Assembly (NCBI RefSeq): GCF_004792655.1
Contig: NZ_SRZC01000002.1
Span: 124,001-188,000 of the forward strand
Source: Palleniella muris
GTDB taxonomy: Bacteria; Bacteroidota; Bacteroidia; Bacteroidales; Bacteroidaceae
Direction of reading: 5' to 3'
DNA: 64,000 nucleotides
The position numbers were made by a program, and so were the translations under genes. Shown here piece after piece: positions 10,501 through 17,548 of this stretch (position 1 is the first letter of the stretch; the number at the start of each line of letters is the position of its first letter). The notes beneath the pieces were generated by a model that saw only the letters and a program-made list of their open reading frames with translations, was not told the DNA's origin and did not search any database.

Positions 10501-12106
10501 CTTCAAGAAGAAGGACAACAACAAGATTGCCGTCTCCCTGAAGGCTGATTCCGCAATGACAGTGAAACTCACGGTGATGAAACTCCCTGACCTTGACTCC
10601 GAGAAATGGTACCGCACGGCACAGTCCGTGGCTCGGTTCCTCATGATGGTGCGCAATGTCAGCTTCACTTACCGCAACACTTATTCCCTCTCTCTGCCGG
10701 GATTCATGAACTCTGTGGGTGACGCCTTCGGACAAAAGAAATGCGACGGACTGCTGTCACCGGGTCTGGACTTTGCCTTCGGACTTGTCGACGACGGCTA
10801 CATCAATCATGCAAAGGAGCGCGGATGGCTCATGACAAACGACTCCATAGCCACTCCCGCTGCCACAAACAACACGGAGGACATACAGTTCCGTGCCACT
10901 CTCGAACCGTTCCGCGAGTTCAAGATTGACCTTAACGCAAGCCGCACGATGACACGGGCGAAGAGTGTGCAGTATATGTACCGCGGCAACCCTACCACAC
11001 ATTCCGGCACATTCACCATGACAACCATGTCCCTCGGCTCGGCTCTCGAGGGCAGCGGCAGTCAAAGCAACGGTTTCCGCTCAAAGACTTTCGAGAAGTT
11101 CTGCAACTCTCTCGAGGGTTTCCGCCAGCGTGTGGAAGCGCAGTACTCGGGCGCAAGGTACCCAGAGGGCACGGCTCTCGCCGGACAGCCTTTCGATGCT
11201 GCGAAATACGGTGGTGTCAGCCAATACAGTGCCGACGTGATGGTGCCGGCATTCCTAAACGCTTACACTTCCATGGGTGGCAATGACCTGAGCCCGTTCC
11301 CGTCATTGGCGAAACTGCTGCCTAACTGGACACTGCGCTACAGTGGTCTGGGACAACTCACATGGTTCCGCAACAAGTTCAAGAGCGTGAACATCAACCA
11401 CGGCTACAAGAGCATCTATGCCGTAGGCTCTTACAGCAGTTTCTCCACATTCCAAGAGTTCATGAACGGACTGGGGTTCATCTCCGATGCCGTAACCTCT
11501 AATCCTATACCGAATTCGATGTACAACATCTCACAAGTAAGCATCAACGAGGCATTCTCCCCTCTCCTCGGCATTGACGTGACCCTGCACAATGGCATGA
11601 CATTGAAGGGCGAATACCGAACCACACGTGTCATAAACCTCTCCATGACAAGTGTGCAAATCTCTGAGACAACCTCCAAGGACTGGGTGTTCGGTATGGG
11701 TTACAAGATTCAGGATTTCCGTCTGCTCGGCGGAACAAACCACCGCAAGGTCAAAGGCTCCGGAAAGAAGAGCTCCGGCAATGATGATGACAACAACAAG
11801 AACAAAAGCAACACAAAGAAGAACACACGACGCAACGGATTCAGCCATGACCTTAACCTGCGCCTTGACCTCAGTTTCAGGAAGCAGGCGGCCATCAACC
11901 GCGACATAGCTTCCATGGTCTCCACAGCGACAAGCGGCAACAACGCCTTCAAACTGTCGTTCTCTGCCGACTATGCCATGTCACGACTGATGACCATGAG
12001 TTTCTATTTCGACCGCCAAAGCAACACTCCGTTGCTGTCGAACAACTCTTACCCTACGACAACGCAGGACTTCGGTCTGTCACTGAAATTCTCACTGGCA
12101 AGATGA
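4538..12106 (+). CDS. sprA: Type IX secretion outer-membrane translocon SprA/Sov
   Basis: This 2,522-residue protein has the length and beta-strand-rich, aromatic-end pattern of SprA (Sov in Porphyromonas). SprA is the giant outer-membrane barrel through which the type IX secretion system exports proteins with C-terminal targeting domains. A signal peptide is visible (NKLRNIATWILVSAFAVLTG). Two SprA_N-type regions precede the barrel segments, and the last strand ends FGLSLKFSLAR, the usual outer-membrane sorting end. The only start that gives a complete signal peptide is TTG at 4538. A Lys/Asn-rich low-complexity insert lies near residues 1905-1965 and another near 2408-2430. It lies downstream of ruvA, a neighbourhood I recall from other Bacteroidales. 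No T9SS cargo was seen in the window. Confidence 0.93.
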   Translation: MNKLRNIATWILVSAFAVLTGYAMTMPQAVRQQKKDNANKEKKDSLTTKLDEILVIDTEDIPDSLLNPRWKIQRTIPATFEDLKQGSADLKRPENLEQKIEYNDSIDRYIIGYKMGGTYLDAPIMLTLDEYLDYIGKKQRAQYYRNKNTETFEKKGKEKFDFTDMHFDLGPAEKIFGPGGVRVTTKGTAELRFGATVKKIDNPSLPIRNRKTTSIDFDEKININVTGKVGDKVNMGLSYNTDATFNFDQQNIKLKYEGKEDEIIKLVEAGNVSFPSNSSLVQGASSLFGIRTDMQFGKLKLQTVLSQKKSNSSSVNSKGGVQLTPFEIDVANYEENRHFFLSNFFRAQYDKGMASLPNITTGVKINRVEIWVTNKSGATSNTRNVVALTDLGEAQKISNSLWGGDKGNDVPSSNSANSEYATMVSTLQAARDIDLTSSTLDGYSLVGGADYEKIERARQLSSSEYTVNQYLGYVSLKTTLQTDQVLAVAYEYTYGGQTYQVGEFAADQPDNSKALFVKSLKNTANNPQQGNWPLMMKNVYYLASSVEKTKFRLDVKFQSDSAGVYLNYIPEQQVKGTPLVKLLGADRLDNNNKAHSNGYFDFVEGYTVSNGRVFFPKVEPFGSYLRETLRNAGVRNPERYAYTELYDSTKTIAKQIAEKNKYILTGQFKGTSSNVISLGAYNVPRGSVIVTAGGVVLTEGSDYSVDYAAGEVTILNQSIIDAGTNINVSLESDTDYGQQRKTMVGLNWEYNFSKDFQMSGTFQHLSEQALTTKVTMGSEPLKNTMWGVNLNWKKESQWLTNILDKLPFLHLTAPSSIQISAEFAQLIAGTASGTQDNASYLDDFENATNKIDVSTPTSWTLSSVPSMFEEQKDKSTLRSGFNRSRLAWYNIDPLFTRQGSSLTPGHIKGDLDQLSNHYVREVYVSELFPNRDQSTYNGATSTLSILNLAYYPDERGPYNFTTALNDKGRLTMPKRSWGGMMRKLDTSDFETANVEYIEFWMLDPFITSPNGYADTQGMGGDMYFNLGEVSEDILRDGKKFYESGMPTDGSQAFTTTQWGKIPTQAAVTYAFSTAPGTRHLQDVGYNGLTDEEERSFEGYRTFLDFVNTTYSGNDSVYNAIMNDPAADNYQYFRSTEFDNRQTPILERYKRINNPQGNSPDSDQRTEAYDTSYKTTPDVEDINQDFTLNEYEKYYQYHISLRPEDMQVGKNYIVDKRVAQPPLRNNSDREQVTWYQFRIPLREYESKVGSISDFTSIRFMRMFLTNFEKPVIVRLGTLDLVRGEWRIYEQSLESSASTGTLSVSAVNIEENNDKTPVNYVLPPGISRVVDPSQPQLTENNEQALAMTLTNLAPGESKCVYKNMSLDMRYYKHLQMFSHAHAFEAAPTALENNQLALFVRVGSDYKSNFYEYEIPLKLTPEGKYSSEQRRAVWPEENMLDIDLTVFTSLKKERNRTGSAYNKVFTAYDPNNPKNKVSIMGNPTLGEVKTMIIGVRNLSSTTKSGEVWVNELRLKDTENSGGWAAQGNMNLQLSDLGTVNVNGKHTSAGFGGLEQGVTQRSTDDFTTYSVTANVELGKFFPDKAKVSLPVYYSMTKEKTSPKYNPLDTDMELKEALDAEPDKHRRDSIESIAVSKITNTNFSVSNARVGISTKGHPMPYDPANFSFSYSHSHTHKQGETTIYENEDNWRGSMNYSWSPVYKPIEPFKKIKSKSKYYDILKRFGLNWLPQSVAFNTEMTRSYYELQERDMEAMGDSQLPLTFNSQFLWNRDFSLRWDLTKNLHFNFQSATHAEIEEPYTAVNKDLYPERYQAWKDSVWTSIRHFGTPLDYSQNVSASYRLPLNMIPIFDWLTADGSYSSTYNWVRGTELEDGTSLGNTIAMNRTYSLNGTFAMEKLYNHIPFLKKTNERFKRAPKRAATKPAKTKITKGKNNGKNSKDAKNDPKTQLPKNKNSVEKELTLYPDSLIEFSHGKNSKRLLVTAKTKDGKLVPVRFKKKDNNKIAVSLKADSAMTVKLTVMKLPDLDSEKWYRTAQSVARFLMMVRNVSFTYRNTYSLSLPGFMNSVGDAFGQKKCDGLLSPGLDFAFGLVDDGYINHAKERGWLMTNDSIATPAATNNTEDIQFRATLEPFREFKIDLNASRTMTRAKSVQYMYRGNPTTHSGTFTMTTMSLGSALEGSGSQSNGFRSKTFEKFCNSLEGFRQRVEAQYSGARYPEGTALAGQPFDAAKYGGVSQYSADVMVPAFLNAYTSMGGNDLSPFPSLAKLLPNWTLRYSGLGQLTWFRNKFKSVNINHGYKSIYAVGSYSSFSTFQEFMNGLGFISDAVTSNPIPNSMYNISQVSINEAFSPLLGIDVTLHNGMTLKGEYRTTRVINLSMTSVQISETTSKDWVFGMGYKIQDFRLLGGTNHRKVKGSGKKSSGNDDDNNKNKSNTKKNTRRNGFSHDLNLRLDLSFRKQAAINRDIASMVSTATSGNNAFKLSFSADYAMSRLMTMSFYFDRQSNTPLLSNNSYPTTTQDFGLSLKFSLAR

Positions 12107-12127
12107 TGCCTGCCGCATGACTTTCCG

Positions 12128-12206
12128 AAAGGTAACGCTTGACCAAACAAAAGGTAACACTTTGCATGGTGAAGTGTTACCTTTTACCACGCAAAGTGTT
12201 ACCTTT
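12128..12206. repeat. Extragenic AAAGGTAACACTTTGC repeat cluster
   Basis: Four copies of the word lie here: direct at 12128 and 12150-12165, inverted at 12172-12184 and 12191-12206. The copies at 12150 and 12191 are perfect 16-bp inverted partners and could form a hairpin with an alternative internal pairing. Related words occur at 21-75. It sits after sprA and before dacB, so it may also act as a terminator or mRNA-end structure. Confidence 0.55.
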
Positions 12207-12265
12207 CGTTTTAGTAATAATATTGAGCATAAAAACCAACCATAAAGTATCGTAAACAAATACCT

Positions 12266-13546
12266 ATGAGACGATTTTTCATTCTGACACTCCTCCTTTT
12301 CAAAACAGCACTCTTCCTGCCCGTAACAGCCCAGGAAGCAACTGACTCCATAGCAGAAGACACCATCTCTCCCGACAGCATTTTGGCGTTCTCTGACAGC
12401 ATCGCGACAGACACCTTACAGTGTGACTCAATCACACCAAAGACCATACAGCAACGCATCCATGAACTCCTTGACACGGATTTCTTCCGAAAGACCCAGG
12501 TCGGCATAATGGTCTACGACCTCACTGCTGACTCCCTCGTCTTCGCACATAACGAACGACAGCTGCTGCGCCCCGCCTCAACAATGAAAATTCTCACAGC
12601 CATCACCGCACTGGACTATCTTGAAGGCTCGTACCGTTACGCCACCTCACTGAAATATAACGACGGTGACATAACCGTTGCAGGCGGAATGGATCCGCGC
12701 TTCAACACTGACGACATGAACGCCTTCGTGGAAGCAATAGAAAAACTAAAGATTGACACCATCTACGGTGAACTGAAGGAGGACAGGACATTCAAGGATG
12801 ACAAACTTCTTGGCGAAGGGTGGTGCTGGGATGACAAGAATCCGGTGCTCACACCATTGCCATGGAACCGCAAGGACAACTTCATAGAGGAACTACGGAA
12901 GAGACTTGATGACACACACACTATCATATTGCCTAAGGATTCCATACCCTTGGACTCGCTTGGCAACAGAATCGCCGTCGCGTCATCAGACATCAAGCCT
13001 GCCACACTTGTCACCCGCCACCACACTCTTGACCAAATCCTTGGCAAAATGATGAAGGATTCTGACAATTTATATGCAGAGACAATGCTCTATCAGATAG
13101 CGCACCGCCACGGCGGACGCAAGGCTTCCGCAAAGCATGCCTTCAGCGTGATGAAGCAACTGATAAAGAAAATAGGACTCAACCCGTCTGACTACCGCCT
13201 CGCAGACGGCTCCGGGCTCTCTTTATATAACTACCAGACAGCGGAACTCCAGACCCTCCTTCTCCGCTACGCCTACCGCGACTCCAACATCTACAGCCAC
13301 CTCTACTCCTCCCTCCCTATCGCCGGCGTCGACGGAACACTCAAAGAGCGGATGAAACGTACAAAAGGGCGAAATAACGTCCACGCAAAAACAGGGACGC
13401 TCGCCGGCATCTCATCCCTCGCCGGCTATCTTACCACAGACAGCGGCAACACCCTCTGTTTCTCAATAATCAACCAAGGCATACGCCGCTCCGCACCCGC
13501 CAAAGCCTTCCAGGACAAGGTCTGCTCCCTACTGTGTGAGTATTGA
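12266..13546 (+). CDS. dacB: D-alanyl-D-alanine carboxypeptidase/endopeptidase (PBP4, S13)
   Basis: The 426-residue protein has a signal peptide (RRFFILTLLLFKTALFLPVTAQ) and the three penicillin-binding motifs in order: SxxK as PASTMKIL (about residue 103), SxN as DSDNLYAE (about 266) and KTG as HAKTGTLAG (about 373). This pattern and length fit S13 enzymes, which trim or cleave peptidoglycan stem peptides in the periplasm. After the signal peptide there is an acidic Ser/Asp-rich linker (about 22-60). It stands alone between the repeat cluster and the restriction islet. The last third of the gene is richer in C than neighbouring genes but shows no break. Confidence 0.92.
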   Translation: MRRFFILTLLLFKTALFLPVTAQEATDSIAEDTISPDSILAFSDSIATDTLQCDSITPKTIQQRIHELLDTDFFRKTQVGIMVYDLTADSLVFAHNERQLLRPASTMKILTAITALDYLEGSYRYATSLKYNDGDITVAGGMDPRFNTDDMNAFVEAIEKLKIDTIYGELKEDRTFKDDKLLGEGWCWDDKNPVLTPLPWNRKDNFIEELRKRLDDTHTIILPKDSIPLDSLGNRIAVASSDIKPATLVTRHHTLDQILGKMMKDSDNLYAETMLYQIAHRHGGRKASAKHAFSVMKQLIKKIGLNPSDYRLADGSGLSLYNYQTAELQTLLLRYAYRDSNIYSHLYSSLPIAGVDGTLKERMKRTKGRNNVHAKTGTLAGISSLAGYLTTDSGNTLCFSIINQGIRRSAPAKAFQDKVCSLLCEY

Positions 13547-13580
13547 GCGGCAATAAAATTCATACACTAAAATAAAAGCT

Positions 13581-14339
13581 GTGAAAAATTAGACTCGTAA
13601 TGAAACTATAATAGCATTTAACCTCTATTGTAAGATTCCATTTAAGAACTGCAATAAGGCTCATCCCATGAATCAAATATGCCAATCTCCTAAGGCGTTC
13701 TCCAAGTGCATTAAACATGAAAATTGGTAATATCGGGCGATTAGACCCAGATTTAAGAACACAAGGAATAAGCGGATTAACCCATGGAGCAAAAATGGAA
13801 GAAGAGGTTTGGTCTGAATTTTATGGGAATCCTGAACGGCTTGCCTTTGAAAGTGAACAGCTACTTGCCGAGCTTACACTTCAAAATATGGATGAATATG
13901 CAGATATACAAACAGATGACTTGCCACAAGGAAAGGAACGAGAAGTACTTATTAAGCAAAGAGTGAACCAATCTTTTTTTTAGGGCTGCTGTAATGAGTT
14001 CATATAATTTTCATTGCTGCATATCAGGAGTAGCAATTCCTGAATTATTAGAGGCTTGTCATATTATAAATTGGTCAGATGACGCAACACAAAGAACGAA
14101 CCCAAAGAATGGAATTTGTCTGAATTCGTTTTTTTCATAAAGCATACGATAGATACCTATTAGCAATTACACCAGATTTGAAAATAGAAATATCTGAAGA
14201 ATTATTAGAAAATACGGAGAATAAAGCCTTCTTCACTTATCTTAAAGATTTGGATGGGAAGCAAATTGCAAAGCCTGACAGATTTCTACCACAAAAAGAT
14301 TTTTTGGAAATACACTACTCTAAATATAAAAACAGATAG
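13581..14339 (+). pseudogene. Decayed HNH restriction endonuclease
   Basis: Reading across frames gives one continuous HNH-family protein: TRNETIIAFNLYCKIPF, then RSPSALNMKIGNIGRLDPD, then GISGLTHGAKMEEEVW, RVNQSFFRAAV, CCISGVAIPELLEACHI and a GICLN/HKAYD end. It is broken four times. There is TAG where Trp is expected (13590-13592), a frameshift near 13675-13686, an extra T in an 8-T run (13974-13981) and an extra T in a 7-T run (14129-14135). The CC...H...N...H spacing is that of the zinc-linked HNH site. The longest intact piece is 13717-13983 (88 residues). It ends 2 bases before the HpaII-like gene, so the two were probably one restriction operon. Confidence 0.75.
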
Positions 14340-14341
14340 AT

Positions 14342-15379
14342 ATGATTGAATATGGAATAAACTTGTTAACCGTACTTTGGCAACGTAACAGGATTCAAGA
14401 TTTGTTCTATCCCATCATAATGATTCTTCGTCAAGAAAAGGAAGGTCGCTTTACCTATGAGCGGCAAGATGCAGATGTTGTGATTCAAACTCCTGGAGGC
14501 GACGAATTATTAAGGATTCCGTCATCTGTGTTTCTGGTGGAAGCTGAGAAATTACTGCAAGTTATCAATGAACATAGCGGAGCTTTTGCAATTCCGCAAA
14601 TTGAAAGTTTCATAAATAGCATCCGCTGTCATTCTTTGAAAGCGAAATCGGCAGACAAAACCGACATTAGAATCATTCTGCATGACCGCAGAACCAAAAT
14701 GAACTCAGAAATGGGTTTCAGCATAAAGTCCCAATTGGGAGGAGATTCAACTCTGCTGAACGCAAGTAAAGCAACCAACTTTAATTTCAAAATAGAAGGT
14801 GGAGTATTTTCCGATGAAGATATTGCCGAAATCAATTCATTGAATCCCAAACGGAATAAAGTTATTGAAAGAGTGAATGCCATCAAACAGAAAGGTGGTA
14901 AATTGGTATTTGACAAAGTGGATAATAAGACATTCCGCAACAATCTCATCATGCTTGACGGAGATTTGCCATATTTAATTGCTCACTTACTTTTGGAACA
15001 ACTCAACAGTGGTGTCTCGATGTTAAATGAATTATCCGAGATACTTACTGAAAATAACCCGTTGGATTATGACATAACACAAGCATCACCATTCTACGCA
15101 TATAAAATAAAACATCTTTTGACTTCTGCGGCATTAGGCATGATGCCTGCTACCGCATGGAATGGCAAATTTGACGCAAACGGAGGTTATTTGGTTGTAA
15201 AGAACGATGGTGAAATTCTTTGCTATCATTTCTACGACCGAAATAGGTTCGAGGATTATCTCTTCTCCAACGCGTATTTAGAGCGTTCAAGCACTTCCCG
15301 CCATGAGTATGCGTCAATAGTAAAAGAAGACAATGGAACGTTATCGTTCAAACTTAATTTTCAGGTCAGATTAAAGTAA
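14342..15379 (+). CDS. HpaII-like type II restriction endonuclease, N-terminus possibly truncated
   Basis: The 345-residue product resembles the HpaII restriction enzyme family as I remember it: FYPIIMILRQEKEG, then GFSIKSQLGGDSTLLNASKA (about 122-141), then ALGMMPATAWNGK and GGYLVVKNDGEILCYHFYDR near the C-terminus. The Asp-rich DIRIILHD strand followed by GFSIKS fits a PD-(D/E)XK-type core. HpaII cuts CCGG; specificity here is unproven. The expected N-terminal block (an NKGEWSE-like motif) is absent and the first 20 residues look unrelated, so the gene may be shortened. No DNA methyltransferase is nearby, which is only tolerable if the enzyme is inactive, silent or protected from elsewhere. 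Codon use is AT-rich compared with flanking genes. Confidence 0.7.
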   Translation: MIEYGINLLTVLWQRNRIQDLFYPIIMILRQEKEGRFTYERQDADVVIQTPGGDELLRIPSSVFLVEAEKLLQVINEHSGAFAIPQIESFINSIRCHSLKAKSADKTDIRIILHDRRTKMNSEMGFSIKSQLGGDSTLLNASKATNFNFKIEGGVFSDEDIAEINSLNPKRNKVIERVNAIKQKGGKLVFDKVDNKTFRNNLIMLDGDLPYLIAHLLLEQLNSGVSMLNELSEILTENNPLDYDITQASPFYAYKIKHLLTSAALGMMPATAWNGKFDANGGYLVVKNDGEILCYHFYDRNRFEDYLFSNAYLERSSTSRHEYASIVKEDNGTLSFKLNFQVRLK

Positions 15380-15440
15380 TGCTATGGGATTAAAGATACA
15401 CAGTCAAGAAATTGCACTTCCATCTTGACTGTATACTAAA

Positions 15441-15489
15441 AACCGCACATGAACCATACAAACTTTTTTTGTATGGTTCATGCGCGGTT
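15441..15489. terminator. Bidirectional terminator hairpin
   Basis: A 22-bp stem with one mismatch (15441-15462 with 15468-15489; AACCGC at the base, CATACAAA at the top) encloses a 5-base loop. It lies between the convergent HpaII-like and EVE-like genes. Confidence 0.75.
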
Positions 15490-15519
15490 CTGTATCCTCT
15501 TCAGATTTTCCCAACAATT

Positions 15520-15978
15520 CTATTGAGGGCTTAGTTTGCCTAAGTTCTTTGGTATTGAATTGCGTTCAAACGTGCTTTCAATATGTTTTTTAAGTTCTAT
15601 ATCATAATCCAAACGTTTCGGATGTTGAATCGCACCTCCTCCTTTAAATCCAAACCTTTTGAGAATTTCACCATTCAACCGACCATCATTATTATATTCT
15701 GCTATAAGTCTTAGTCGGTAGCATCGGTCATTTTTAACATTTTCTTTCTCGGTTTCTTTCCAATAATCAAGATCTTCTCTTTCTGTGTCTTCCGCTTCAA
15801 CCTCCGCTTTAAACCGAATATATCCCTGTGACATATAGACATAAATTATATCGCCAACATGGAATCTGAAATTCTTTTCCATTTTCCAACTTACCAACCC
15901 AAGATGGTTGAAACTTTTGGCATGAGAACATCTTTTTGGTTGTGCACAAATTAACCAAGTTGATACAGTTCCTGTCAT
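15520..15978 (-). CDS. EVE/PUA-like domain protein
   Basis: The 152-residue protein opens TWLICAQPKRCSHAKSF and continues with WKMEKNFRFHVGDIIYVYMS and IRFKAEVEA. This is the pattern of an EVE-type PUA-like barrel: a tryptophan near the N-terminus, then a GD-(h)-(Y/V) turn. EVE domains read modified bases such as 5-methylcytosine and are often attached to restriction enzymes. Its place next to an HNH/HpaII remnant supports a link with the restriction islet. It converges on the HpaII-like gene across a strong terminator. It could instead be another small beta-barrel RNA-binding protein. Confidence 0.55.
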   Translation of the reverse strand: MTGTVSTWLICAQPKRCSHAKSFNHLGLVSWKMEKNFRFHVGDIIYVYMSQGYIRFKAEVEAEDTEREDLDYWKETEKENVKNDRCYRLRLIAEYNNDGRLNGEILKRFGFKGGGAIQHPKRLDYDIELKKHIESTFERNSIPKNLGKLSPQ

Positions 15979-16100
15979 TGTTATTCGTTATTTATATATT
16001 AATACGTTATAATATTGAATAATTTAGCCCTACAAACCCAAACACTACATTACAATTGATGAGGTTTGTTATTTGCCGGACAGTGATAACAGATTCTTTT

Positions 16101-17519
16101 TCACTTTGACGCTTCCGGACTGTCAGCATGGAAGATAGGCTGTGTGGTCTTCTGCTCTGTCTGATAGAACTGGACGGCACTGTCGTTCATCTTCGGGTGC
16201 TGATGCTTCATCAGGTTAATCATCTCTGCACCTGCCCAAATGACAGGGCCATAGCCATGGGCGGCGTAAACATTCACCGGACGGTAATAATAGAATGCCG
16301 GATCAAATGCCATACCAGTACCCACGCAAGTATTCTCTACCTGTCCTTCGGAATTGATTTGTGTCGTGATGGCATTCCATCCGAGTTGCACAACAGGGCC
16401 GTAAGCCATGGCATCAATCCAGCCTTTGTTTATGGCATGCGCCATGCAATAAACATAAATGGCAGTGGCAGATGTTTCAAGATAAGAGTCGTTGCGGTCA
16501 AGTAACTGATGCCACAGACCTTCACCGCTTTGCAGAGCAGCCAGTCCGCGCACATGAGACTTAAAGAGGCTCATAATCTTGTCGCGCTGCGGATAGTCTT
16601 CTGGCAATACGTCAAGTACCTCGCACATTGTCAGCAGTGCCCAGCCATTGGCGCGTCCCCAATGGAAGGCGGGATGCTCTTTCATACCCTCAACCCATCC
16701 GTGACGGAAAAGATTCTTCTCAGGCACCCACATGCGCTCGGCAAACTGCAACACTTGGCGGACGGCTTCCGCCTGATATTTCTGTGCATCCTTGCCTGTT
16801 ATCTTTGAATAGTAAACCACAGGAGGTATTCCCATGAACATATCGTCCAGCCAGAGAGTGTTCCAATGCGGACGGGTGCGGGCAAAAGTGCCGTCGGCAA
16901 GGCGATATTCCTTGTTCATGATAAAATCCATATAGTTCTCTATCAGGTCATTCAGTTTGAGGCTTTTGTCCTTTTGCGAAGCCTTAATCATGGCTGCACA
17001 TACAGCACCGGCATCATCCAAGGCGGCAGGCTTCAGTATCTGGCGCATCTGCGGGTCTACTTTGCCCTCCTTCATAAGTTCCCTGAAATAAGGAGCCACT
17101 TCTGAAAGAAACTTGAAGCGGTCGGTGACATAGTTCATATAGGCAGCATCACCGGTGGCATCAACAGCGGCAAGCATGGCTGAGTAGGTCACACCCCATT
17201 CGTAGCTTGTCAAGCGGAATGCACCACGTTCAAGTTGAGAGTCCTTGTCTATCAGGCTGTAATCGGTAATTGCCTTGCCGGTTTTCCCGTTGATGACACG
17301 AGTCGGCGTGTTGGCTTCCAAGTAGTGCAGCACTCTGTCCATATCTTTTTTGATGCCTTCAATGGTCAGCGCACCGTAAGGCACTTTGTACGCAGGTTGC
17401 AGCAAGTGCAGAGGCGTGTTAGAGTCGTTCATTACTTCTTTTTTCTTCTTCTGGGCTTGCATCCCGGTTGAAGCAAGCAGCGCCAATGCGCCAATCAGGA
17501 TAATTCTTTTCTGTTTCAT
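16101..17519 (-). CDS. GH105 unsaturated rhamnogalacturonyl hydrolase
   Basis: The 472-residue protein has a signal peptide (RIILIGALALLASTGMQAQ) and the (alpha/alpha)6-barrel pattern of GH88/GH105. Signatures include HWNTLWLDDMFMGIPPVVYY, with the paired Asp expected to be catalytic, then HWGRANGWALLTMCEVLDVL and GEGLWHQLLDRNDSYLETSA. GH105 enzymes remove the unsaturated galacturonosyl residue left by rhamnogalacturonan lyases, in the periplasm. It is 29 bases downstream of the PL26-like lyase on the same strand, and the lyase's product should be its substrate. No SusC/SusD pair or regulator is adjacent, so this is not a complete polysaccharide utilisation locus. Confidence 0.85.
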   Translation of the reverse strand: MKQKRIILIGALALLASTGMQAQKKKKEVMNDSNTPLHLLQPAYKVPYGALTIEGIKKDMDRVLHYLEANTPTRVINGKTGKAITDYSLIDKDSQLERGAFRLTSYEWGVTYSAMLAAVDATGDAAYMNYVTDRFKFLSEVAPYFRELMKEGKVDPQMRQILKPAALDDAGAVCAAMIKASQKDKSLKLNDLIENYMDFIMNKEYRLADGTFARTRPHWNTLWLDDMFMGIPPVVYYSKITGKDAQKYQAEAVRQVLQFAERMWVPEKNLFRHGWVEGMKEHPAFHWGRANGWALLTMCEVLDVLPEDYPQRDKIMSLFKSHVRGLAALQSGEGLWHQLLDRNDSYLETSATAIYVYCMAHAINKGWIDAMAYGPVVQLGWNAITTQINSEGQVENTCVGTGMAFDPAFYYYRPVNVYAAHGYGPVIWAGAEMINLMKHQHPKMNDSAVQFYQTEQKTTQPIFHADSPEASK

Positions 17520-17548
17520 TATTTTGTTTTTTCTGTTTATCTGGGTTA

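Noticed and set aside
12763..13068. Reverse ORF inside dacB
   Set aside because: Ser-rich shadow frame opposite the active-site region of a conserved enzyme.
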